Source: Colletotrichum lupini (Eukaryota > Ascomycota > Sordariomycetes > Glomerellales > Glomerellaceae). From it: a stretch of DNA of 64,000 nt. Positions 36,719-47,071 of the stretch are shown here, piece by piece. The translations under genes were made by a program, and so were the position numbers. The notes under the pieces are model-generated. The model did no database searches, was not told the DNA's origin, and saw only the letters and a list, made by a program, of their open reading frames with translations. Location of the stretch: contig NC_064681.1 of NCBI RefSeq assembly GCF_023278565.1, forward strand, positions 3,968,001-4,032,000. Reading direction: 5' to 3'. Positions within the stretch are counted from its first letter, which is position 1. Every line of letters starts with the position of its first letter.

Positions 36719-37766
36719 CAAGTCTTCGAGCAGAAGCTCAACGTCCTCTAGTTCCAGCACCGCCTCGTCCTCTGGTAGCAGTAGCTCCCGTGCGTCTTCG
36801 TCTTCGAGTTCTCAGGCTAGCAGCTCTCAGAGCTCCTCCACACTTAGCTCCAGCATTAGCTCCAGCCTCAGTTCTAGCGCACCTACGTCCTCAACACTCA
36901 CTTCTGGTACATCTTTATCTAGTACCCCGGTTTCCACTTCCTCGGGAACTACTTCCACAGGAACATCTTCCGATTCGGTATCTAGTACAGGTTCAAGGCC
37001 CACTGAATCGAGTGCCAGAAGTACTTGGAGCAGGAGAGAATCTACACAAACATCTGTCTCGTCCGAAACCTTTTCCTTGACCCTATCTTCCGGCGTCTCA
37101 TGGTCTACGAGCTACACAACAGCTACCTATACCACTGTAGATGCTAATGGAAATCCGTATGTCCCTGTGGCTCCGATCGCTATTCCTGTAGTTGGTGGTG
37201 TGCCCGTGGTTCCTCCTGTTGGTGGCGGTGGTGGACGTGGAGGCGGGGCAGGAGCGGACTCAACGACCACGACGACGAGCTCTAGTCCTAGCTCTAGCTC
37301 TAGTCCGCCAACGCCAACTAGCTCGATATCATCAAGCCCCTCTTCTAGCTCGGTTGATCCAATCACATCAGCTGTGGAGTTATCTTCAGGGTCATCCATC
37401 GTGGAAGTTGTGACGGTAACATCTCCTGAGACCACAATTGAGGTCATTGAGACTGCTACGTCTGCCGCGCCGGCTGCAACTAGTGCTGCGCCATCTCCGG
37501 TTCCGTGCTATGTAAGTACACCTTCTCTCTTGCTATTCAGACGACGTATTCAGGATACACCTATTTTCCTGCGTTCGGATCTATGGGCAATCTACTCACA
37601 ACTACCATTGTAGAACTACGATTGGAAATCATACGGCTGGTGCTGCCCTGGCCCAGACTCTCCTTGCCAAAATGACCTGGGCACCTGCTACTTTGACGGC
37701 ACAGGGGCTACTAATGTGTTGCCAAACACGGCTGCCTGTCCGCCTGGAGAGGGTGCGAGAAGTTGA

Positions 37767-38584
37767 ATAGATCAGATTGAGCGTGGAATATTTGCTATAA
37801 TGTGCGTGGAGAAAGCGGAGTTAGATCACTCATGACTGCGGGAAAATTGTTGTGGTATATTCTGGGTACAAGTAACGACTGAGTGTAAGACATTTAGAAA
37901 GAAAAAATGGACTCTACGAAAGGATTCTTTGCACAACAAGATCTTTCTGAATTTCTGACTTAATTATTGGGGGAACTAAGACCCCGACTCCCTAAGTGAT
38001 AGACTACCAACGATGAGTCAGACTATCAGGTCTGTGATGGGCAAATCACTAAAGGAACCAATGTAAGTAGAAACTTCCTCGGCTATGCTTACATACATGA
38101 GAATGCAACACTTCTTCCTTGCTTACGGTATATGAGAATGTAACGGCTTGGCTCTGCTGACGGTGCGTGAGAATGTAAGGGCGGATTATAAACGCTAGTC
38201 CATCACAGTCTCGGGTGAAGGTCATATTAATACGAGACAGGATGGTCGGTTCCGACTTTTATCAGCGCTTTACCATTTATGCATCAATCTCCGAAGAACT
38301 CTCACTATTTGTAGAACCCAAGAAATAAGCGAAGTTTTCGGAATCCTGTGGGATCTACTGAAATCGCATGTTCATCAAAGGACGGACGAGAAGGACCAAC
38401 GAGAGCCATGTTCATGCGGTAACCATCCTCACACCTAGTCCAGTCCTGATCGTGAACTCGCCATGTATAAGAGGGATACGACACCGCTATCATCAAACCT
38501 CAGCAACAGATGCTTCACCCCTCCGACGCGAGTGGCTCCTTCCTCTTTTCCACTGGGCTGTGAGTTGTGCGAGGCGATTTAAGC
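37767..38584. other. Intergenic with a short 34-35 bp tandem repeat
   Basis: Upstream of the SGNH gene. At about 38087-38180 a unit containing GCTTACGGTATATGAGAATG occurs three times with 34- and 35-bp spacing and some divergence. No gene supported. Confidence 0.5.
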
Positions 38585-41500
38585 ATGCGTCAATTACACC
38601 CAATCCTCTGGCTTGCTTCTTTGAGCTGTCTTGTTGCGGTTGATTCTTGGTCACCGCCGGACGGCCCCTCTCTGTATGGAAATGGCTCCCACGTCACGGA
38701 CGTTCTTATGCTGGCGGACAATGAGACGTGGACGAACTACCCGGACAACGAGGGATCTTCTGGCAATAGCACCCACACTTTCAAGAAGCGTGCTGAGGAT
38801 TTCTACTTGCGGATCCTTCCGCTCGGTGCATCAATCACCAGGGGCGTCTTCTCGAGCGACAACAATGGCTATCGTAAGGCGTTGCGCGAACAACCAAGGT
38901 TTGAGGGCTGGAAAGTCAACATGGTTGGGTCCAAGCAGGATGGCACTATGGCTGATAACGTGAGCTACAAAGCGTTCTGAGAAAGGGACATCTCATGGCT
39001 GATTACGCCTCTCTAGGACAACGAAGGCCATCCGGGCGCCTGGGTGCACCAAGTGAATGAGAAATTTCGCCTTTCGTCCAACCAGAAACCCAATCTCGTA
39101 CTGGTCAACGCCGGAACGTGAGTCCTTGTTTTAGAGTCACAGAAATCCGTCCATACTGAACCCCAGGCAGGAATGACTGCGAGAACCGCCAGGACCCAGA
39201 GACTACAATCATGAATATGAGGACAATGATCGATGAGATATTCAAGACACTGCCGGACACAACGGTCATCCTCTCGTCTCTGGTAAAAAGTGGAAAGGAC
39301 GATGGCATCAAGGCCTGCGCTGCAGCCGTGAGCCAAGGATATCGCAACCTGGTCTACACGACGTATCGTGGCTACAGAATTTCTTATGCCAACATTCACG
39401 ATGCCATAAGTCTCAATCAGATTGGTGATGGAACGCATCCGACTGATGAGGGCTATAGGCTCTTTGCTTCTGTGTGGGTGGCTGCCATCAATCGAATCGC
39501 GAAGAAGATCAAGCCGCCACCCAACGTCGAGACGGTCAATGATGCCGAGGTCACCAAAACGACCAAATGCCAGAAAATTCCCGGAACTGCTCGACGAGTT
39601 CAAACTCAACGAGGTAGCGGACACGATGATGGGAACTATGTTCACGATCGCGTTGAGCGAGGAATTATCGAATCAGGAAAGATCATCAAGTAAGTCAAAG
39701 CACCCACTTTTGGGCACCCCCCCCTTTTGGGCACCCCCAAAAATCCCTCCCAGCCACCACATTAAAACCCTACCTATTATTTCAATTTAATATAATAATT
39801 ATAAAAATCGTCCAAATGTATTCCTTTTTGGCACACTTACTAATTAATAGGTAATAGTATCGTATACCGAAAATGAGCTCTAATAGGTACTTAATATTAT
39901 TAAAAACGGTCTTTTTATTAAAAGGGCCTTGATTAAGTTCGGGGTTCCTAGGATAACACTTTAGGGTCGAAAGAGAGGCTATTAGACGAGGGTAAGGGTA
40001 TTTATAAAGCTTTAGAGGCTTTTTTTATAATAAGAAGACTAGCTAGCCTAGTAGATTCGTATATAGTATTACCTAGGTATTATACTAACTTATAAATAGG
40101 TTAGGGAATTCGCTAAGCGAGTTCTAAAGTCCTAGGGGGATAATAAACTACTTAGTAAGAGATAGATTAACGCTTTTATTAAAAAGAATTTATTAATAAA
40201 GGTCTAGAGAAGTCGTCTAATCGATTCGCGCCGCGTTAATAGAGCTATTACTAATATAATTAAATAATAGTTTAGATTACTTAATATACTAGAGATTAGT
40301 AGTATTAAATAGGCTAATAGGTATAATATAAATAAGACTAGTATAATAGAGGGTAAGGGAGCTAATGGGCTAGTCTTAGGCATAGCAGAGGCCATAATAG
40401 TACAAAAAAAAGAGCCTAGTTCGCATACCTAAGTAACGATTATTAAGTATATTTTTACTAATAATAGAGCTATTAAACCACTAGTTATCTATAAAGGAAA
40501 GTCGGTTTAATAGTAGTAGTTCCCTCTTTAACTTACTACTTATAATAGTTAGAAGTTTATAGTAATAGATAATAGCTAGACGACCGACGAGACTACCCTT
40601 TACTAGCTAAAAGAAGTGTTCTTATTATAGACTAAGACCCCCCCTATTAGGGGGCTTAGTAAGCTAAACTAGCCTCGACTATTAGTACTAGATAGGTATA
40701 GGAGTTATATAACAATAGAATTTATATAAGAGTGCTATAAAAATAACGTCTACTTATTATTCTTATTACTATACGCTTCCTATATCCTCTAGCTATTAGA
40801 TATAGCTATTTTTAGGCTTATTAAGTCTATATATAAAAAGGAGCTTAGTAAGGAGGATATAGTAAATAATTTTACTATCGTTAGAAAGCGGTACTTCTTA
40901 AGCTACTACTAGCTTGCTCGTTTAGCTAGTTTAACGTCGTTAAATATACGAAGTAGGTAGAAAGTAACTAGACTATAGCTACCTAACATAGCTAAGCTAC
41001 TTCTTAACCTAATAGTCCTACTTATATAAGTTATACTATCTAAAAGGGGTATAAAAGCTAGGTAGACGACTAGTAATACTAATAGACTACTTAACTAAGT
41101 ATTAGTAACCTCTATTATTAACTAGTTAACTCCTAGGAAGGCTAGCGAGCTCTGCGATTACTTAAAGCTATTTATAGAGCTTAGTCTAAACGATAATACT
41201 TAACGACTACTATTCTAAAAAGTAAAAAAAGCTTTTAGGGAGTAGGCCTACTAATTAGCCATATCTTAGTACTAAGTTCGAGTTCTTAAGGCCAGGATTA
41301 AGCGCATAAGGCCTAGGAAAAAAAAGACTATATATCTAGACCTAAATACTAAGTTCGCGGATATTTAGAATATATAAAAAGCTTAAGAGGACTCTAGCGA
41401 CCGTCTAGTTAGTCCTAATCGACTCGCAGGGGTCGAATTACCTAGGGAGAATTTTGATTATATTATTATAGCAGTAGAAGGTAGTTAATTAATTGATTAT

Positions 41501-44500
41501 GGTTAGTATTGATGTTTAGATGCTATGTTTTGTTGGGGTGCCCAAAAGGGGGGGGTGCCCAAAAGTGGGTGCTTTGACTTACACGAGGACATCTGCCCCA
41601 GGATCCCCCACCGATCATATGTTCTTTGCGAACATCGTCAAGGGTGACCCGAACTCACCACGTAGTGCATCACTCGATGACCTTGTCTACGCGACCGTCG
41701 ATGAAATTCAGGAGCTTACATGGATGTATCGTCGAAACTTGGGAGCAGGGGGCTCATTTGGGCCAACAGTGGAGTTTAAAACGGACCTCAACTGTGGCGT
41801 AGACGATAGTAAGTTACTTGACTACTAGTATGCGCCTAGGAGTCAAAAGAGTCGGCTTAGTCAGAATCATTCGCTAACATCCTTCTTTCGTTCAGCTTAT
41901 GCCTTCGGAGACTTCAACAACGATGGCCTTGATGACTTCTTCTGCATCAAGCCCGGGGCTGCAGTATGGGCTTCATTGAATAAGGGTGGCACACCACCGG
42001 CCTTCCGATCTATCGGCCAGGCAAGTCGCATCATCATTTGACTCATATCCGCTCAGCTACTAAGGATTGCGCCCTGCAGATCATCGGCCAGAGCGACAGA
42101 ACGCAAAGAGAGGTTCGCATGGCGGACATTGACGGCGACGGGAGAGTCGACTTCTGCCTAGTCAGCGATGATGATGTCAAGTGTTCCCGAAATGGCGGAA
42201 AGGGAGACGAGCATTTCTAGCAAGGGTTCCAGACTACAAGTGGTATCAGGGAAACTGTGTTCAACGCCAGGAGTGGGCCGTTGTCGGGCGTTGAACTTGC
42301 CGACCTGAATGGCGAGTAAGTCAACCGACGTCTAATATCTTGTCTGTGTCCTTGTTGCTGACGCAGACAATCTCCCCAGCTACCGAGCGGACTTCCTGTA
42401 CGTTGGAGACAACGGTAACGTGGACACGTACATTAACCAGCGCGGATCGGGGAAGGGTATCGTCCCTGACTGGCGAAAGGCCGGAGTCACGCATCCCGGT
42501 CAAGTGGCGACGGGTGTCCGTGGCAACATCAAGTTTGGCCGCATCTACGGATCCGGTAGGCTTGATTACATTTACACGAAAGAGGAAGAAGAATGGTTTG
42601 ATATGATTGTCTTCGAAAACAAGGGATCGGGGGGCACAAGACGCAAAGGTGACGGCAACCTTTACTGCGACATGCGCGGTACTGGCGCTGATGATCTCGT
42701 TTGGATCTACTACGACGGCCGAGTGGATGAGATCAACACCAACATCCATTCCCCACCGAATTGGGGCCATGATACCTCGATCACGCTGACAGTGCCCGGG
42801 CCCCGGACGGGCATTCACTTCGCTGATTGGACCGGAAACGGAAGATGCGATGTGCTTGTCCAAAACAAAGCTACCGGGGCTCTGACATTGTATGAGAACA
42901 ATTACGATGCTGGCGCAAAGGCACTCACGTTCAGCAATCGGGGCGTGGTCGCAAACACTGGCTGCACAGAAGGCTGGGGAGTGGGTATATTTGATAGGGG
43001 CATGCGCTTGGCAGACATTGAGTGAGTGCTTCCCCAGTATCGTCACTCAGCAGGCTGGACTCGACGCTAACATACTTTCTTACAGTGGCGACGGGCGAGC
43101 CGACCCTATTTGCATTGAGATAAGTGGCCGCATGACTGCCTGGCTCAATAGACAGAGTGGCCTTCTCGATGCTGGCCAGATCAAATTCGCAGAATCATGG
43201 GATCGCGCTAATATACGCTTTGCCGACGTGGAGAACTCTGGGAGGGCTGACATTATCTGGATGAACAAATACACTGAAGCCAGCACAGTCTTTAAGAACA
43301 ATGGCTACCAGAGTGGTGGTGCCGCTGGAGGTTCTTCTTTTTCTTGGACAAACCGCGGCGTCCTCTACAGCGGCGTTGACCGCGGAGAATGTTTGGTAAG
43401 GCTTTGGCACTCTCGATCAACACAACTAAGGGTACATCAGGGATGAAACCTGCTGACGCTTGTGACCTTAGCACTTCGCGAACCTTGGCGGGCTAGGACG
43501 AGCTGATCTCATCGAAGTCGACCCTGCCACGAATGCAGCATACACCAACTTCAACGAATGCAACGGAAGCGGCGGCGATGATGGCGCCGTCAGTAACCCT
43601 GGATTGCCATCATACTCAACCAATGATCCGCTCCTCCTCTGGGATTATGCTCCTGTGTATGCCCAAGACAGAAACCCACCATACCCACCTCTCAAGAATG
43701 ACGATGAGTCCGACATTGCTATTGAAAACTTGCGCGAGACTCGTCTGTTTGGATTTTATCAGTGCGATACTGAGACGTTCAGCAACATCAAAAACGGCTG
43801 GCGTGACTTCAACCGCCTCAGTTCGATGGACCGCCTGTCGAGCAATATCGACTGGAACAGCCAGGGCATCAATGAGTTCTTCGGTCAAGGCGACCAGAAG
43901 ACACTGTCTGACGACAAGAAGAGGCAGATCCAGAACATCTTCTACTACACCTCACAGATGTGGACCCATTGGTGGACAGACTGGGGTCCTCCCAACTACA
44001 TCGACTCGTGGCAGTACCTGTGGATTGAGGTCTCATGCAGCCTCGGTGATGGTTCCGGGGACCTCGAAAACTACTGCGGAGACAAGGAAAATCCTTCTGA
44101 AGGAGGTCCCGCTGCCTTGATAACGTGGAAATGGGACGAGAACCGCTATACGCGGGCGCTTGTCTGCAGGAAGTACACCACCCTGGGGAAGGATCTGGAT
44201 GATCTAACAAGATACATGAACACAGAGAAGACTGCAGAAGACCGTCTGAACTTGGCGAATTGGGAGCACGCTAGGGGAGGGTATTGGCTGCACGAGGCGA
44301 CGCATATGGATTATTTCATGAACACACCATCTTCGGGGTCGGGACCAGTCGTTAGAGACCTCCTTGTCGACTACAGTGACGGTCGCGGAGAAAACAAAGC
44401 CTACGGTATTGACAATGCTAGGAAACTAGCCAATTACGATCGTCACTTCACACCCGGCGAGTACACGCAACAAAACTGTAAGGTTCAATCTTCCTCGGTC

Positions 44501-44682
44501 GATAATGGCTGGCACCTCAGCAACTAACAATCTACCTACACTTGATAGCCGACAACTACAGATTTTACGCCATGTCCAAATGGGTGGAGGCCAATTCTGT
44601 CGAGACGACCTATCCCTATAAGCCGAGCGTCAATCCTTTTGCGATGCCTGTGTTCCCGCCTAAAGTTCCCGATGAAGGGTAG
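38585..44682 (+). pseudogene. SGNH esterase / FG-GAP repeat / HExxH protein gene, transposon-split, nonsense
   Basis: A large secreted-protein gene. The ancestral exons are 38585..38959, 39017..39117, 39171..39692 joined to 41582..41808, 41896..42020, 42080..42315, 42380..43021, 43086..43395, 43472..44477 and 44549..44682; phases agree throughout (about 1225 codons). Seen: a signal peptide (ILWLASLSCLVAVDS) and an SGNH/GDSL hydrolase domain (GASITRG, NAGTND, DGTHPTDEGY). Several FG-GAP/VCBS calcium-type repeats follow (DFNNDGLDDFF, DIDGDGRVDF, GDGRADP). The C-terminal domain carries HEATH (starting 44291), a zincin-like HExxH. Breaks: a Fot1-family element inserted at a TA within a Lys-Tyr codon pair, and an in-frame TAG at 42218-42220 where the family would favour Trp (TGG to TAG). 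One intron appears to use a GC donor (42021, GCAAGT). The C-terminal part is still open. Confidence 0.85.
39693..41579 (+). mobile_element. Fot1/pogo (Tc1/mariner) element, copy 1, RIP-degraded
   Basis: 1887 bp, flanked by the TA duplication (39691-39692 and 41580-41581). TIRs begin AGTCAAAGCACCCACTTTTG and contain an internal direct repeat of the TTTTGGGCACCC unit. A decayed pogo/Fot1 DDE transposase can be read on the plus strand at about 40683-40860. The stretch includes LVLDRYRSYITIEF, then ECYKNNVYLLFL and LLDIAIFRLIKS, with stops. These match the family's LvLDGHGSH...EF...C..N.i.ll.LPpH.sH.lQPLD..vF..lK block. It sits inside the SGNH gene. Confidence 0.9.
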
Positions 44683-45272
44683 TGGTCTCAGGGTGGGTTA
44701 GATCTAAGTCGGGATGCAATTGAAATTGGTAGATCGTGAAAGAACTCACCAGCCACAGGCAACACTGATAACCTAGCTCTTTCACTATGCTACTTCACAC
44801 TTCCCGCGGCATGAACCATAACATCTGTTTCACATGATAATCCTTGGTGTACCACTGAGTGAATAGCCTCACTGTCTAAGGTACGTTTTGGATTTATTGG
44901 TGGTCCAATTGTAAATGAAAAGGTCCTAGGCCTTCGTGCAAACCAGCCAGAATCCAAAGGAACCTGCAATCGTCCTCATACTTGCAGGAGGGTTTTTTCA
45001 CCACAATAACACATTCACGTCAACCGCTGTATCAGACCAAGCAAAGGCAGTTCAGGAATGGCATCACCTGTTTAGCGACATCAGCACCGATCTATAGGAA
45101 AGCCACTGTTGAACGAAAATTCGAAGACGCATATATATGCAATACCATATCTTATCAAGACGAGAAATACGCAGGACCCTATATGTGACAATTCTCTTGA
45201 TGCACAATATATAAAGTACTAAGCAAGGCTTCCTATGTGAGTGAATAATTAACATGCAATGGTCTATATAGT
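44683..45272. other. Spacer between two convergent genes
   Basis: Holds the 3' ends of the SGNH gene (+) and the DHA1 transporter (-). No gene or distinct repeat seen. Confidence 0.5.
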
Positions 45273-47071
45273 CTAAAAGTCTTGACGGAATCTCGGGCTC
45301 CGTCTAATCCTTTCCCCCAAAGTATACAATATCCATGGCACTGGCGCAGCAGCGAGTGTCAGCAGTCCTAGCAGGGTGTTTCCCCATCCAAGGCCCAATT
45401 TGTTGTACAACTGCAAGCCTCCGAGAGGTAGCAGAGCGCCCAGCAGACTCCTCAAAACGGCGTTTGCGGCAGTGACAGAAGCAGCGTAGAGCGTGAATGC
45501 GTCGACCAAGTAAGTGTTGATCGTCATAAGAATACCAATCGAGCCGAAACCCATGATACCGGTACCGATCATCGGCAGGATCCAGTGGAGCTGCTTGTCC
45601 GCGGTCCAGCCGTACATCATGAGACCGATAGGGATCGTGAGTGAAGAGGGCACCGTGAGGATGAGATGCAAGCGGTCCTCGGGCTTGGGGTCCTTGCCCT
45701 CGGCTTGCCGTCTCTGGATAATCTTATCCGACAAGCTTCCGACGTAGGCGAGTCCGAGAATGTTTCCGACACCACCTCCGATGAAAGAGAGGCCGGCTCC
45801 GACGGAGCCAAAACCATAGGTGTCGCGGTAAACAAAGGTGAAGGTGGTGAAGAGGATGTACAGGAAGCCGTAGAGCATCGCGACGTAAAGGCACAAGATC
45901 ATAACAACTGCCGAGCGGAAGAACATGCGGCCAGGACGGATGATGGCAGTGAGAAAGATCTGGCGTGGAGTTCCCTTCTTCTTCATCCTTGATTGGTACT
46001 TCTCATTGCCGGTCTCTTTGCGCAAGCGGGCGGCTTTTCTCTCCAAGAGTACGGGTGCGTAAGACTCGCGAAGGACAAAGAAGGAGGCTAAAGTCACCGC
46101 ACCGGACTAAGGTGGAAGGTTAGTTGGCGCACTCGTGGCGTTGAAGTAGTCAAGAAGAGGCACTCACGGTGATGGTAATAATCCAGAAGACCCATCTCCA
46201 TCCCTTGGCCTCTACAAGGAAGCCAGCACAGACAGGTCCTACGACGGGGCCGAGAAGAGGTCCAAGACTCCAGATACTGATGTAGAAGCCTCTCTTTTCA
46301 ACGGGCATCGTATCCGCAATCGATCCGGCGCCACAAGTAATCACGGCGACACCAGAAAAGCCAGCCAGGAAGCGAAAGGCGATGAGCATGTCGATGTTGG
46401 TCGCAAGTCCACAAGCAGCGGAGAAAACGACGAAAAGGGCGTTGCAGACGTGGTATATGTAGACGCGGCCGTACAACTCGCTGAGCGGCGAGATAATGAG
46501 AGGACCCAGGGCAAAGCCGAGGACAAAGACGGAGACAACGAATGTCGCGATCGAATCGTCGGATTCGCCAAATTCAGCCATGACTTGCGGGATGCCAGGC
46601 GCAAACATCGACGACGCCAGGGGTCTAAAGTAGGATTAGTAATCATACAAAGGAGAAGGATCATTCTTCGGAAAGCTCTTCGTACGTGAGGAAGGTGATG
46701 AAGGAAAGTGTCGCGATGATGCCTAGTTTGCGACTTTTTGACCAATTCATGGGATTCTCTGGATCTTGGTCGTCCGCCCACCATACAGAGAACTCGTTTT
46801 CAGGCTCGGCAGCATCATCGACGACTGTGTTGACGCTATTCGCATTTGGCTCGGCGATTGTAGCTTCTTCGTCGTCTCCACGTAGGTTCGGTGAAGCAGC
46901 GCTTGAACTTGTCTCGGTGATGGGAAGTTTCTCTGCCTCTGGAGGCGGCGACTCGGTGACTGGTGACTTCATGCTGATGTTTGATCTCTCTTGCTCTGGT
47001 GTGTTGGGGGGCAAGAGATGGGAGTTGGTGAGTGCTGTTGGCAACAAAACAGAGTCGGACTCTTCCAGCAC
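45273..47071 (-). CDS. MFS drug/polyamine:proton antiporter, DHA1 family
   Basis: A 12-helix plasma-membrane exporter of the DHA1 (Tpo1/Flr1-like) group, which pumps polyamines, azoles or other toxic compounds out in exchange for protons. Three exons: complement(join(45273..46106, 46168..46624, 46686..47071)), 558 aa, with matching phases. Seen: a long acidic, serine-rich cytoplasmic N-tail, then [13 protein letters not shown], the hallmark just before TM1 in this group. It also has [13 protein letters not shown], the loop [13 protein letters not shown], and the antiporter motif C region [17 protein letters not shown] large central loop ([16 protein letters not shown]) precedes TM7. A second possible start, 46972, would shorten the tail by 33 residues. 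Substrate is not predictable from sequence. Confidence 0.88.

Larger units (their letters stand above)
31456..37766 (+). pseudogene. Serine-rich secreted protein gene split by a 4.9-kb element
   Basis: The gene begins with a signal peptide (MQIFTLLTFLVAALSVQA), a KR/PRQ-type processing region and a Ser/Thr-rich domain. That domain stops at 31792, where foreign AT-rich DNA starts, and resumes in frame at 36724. Joining 31456..31792 to 36724..37511 (dropping the element and one CAAGT) gives exactly 375 codons. A normal GTAAGT...TAG intron (37512-37613) then leads to a last exon, 37614..37766. The intact protein would be 425 aa. It would have a Ser/Thr stalk, a Val/Gly-rich segment and a short Cys-rich C-terminus (YGWCCPGPDSPCQND...C). 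This is a likely O-glycosylated cell-wall or secreted protein. As it stands the gene cannot make the full product. No other stop interrupts the reading, so the insertion may be fairly recent. Confidence 0.85.

Noticed and set aside
40204..40395. Leucine/isoleucine-rich 63-codon frame in Fot1 copy 1
   Set aside because: A by-product of AT-rich RIP sequence on the non-coding strand of a transposon; no relation to a membrane protein family.
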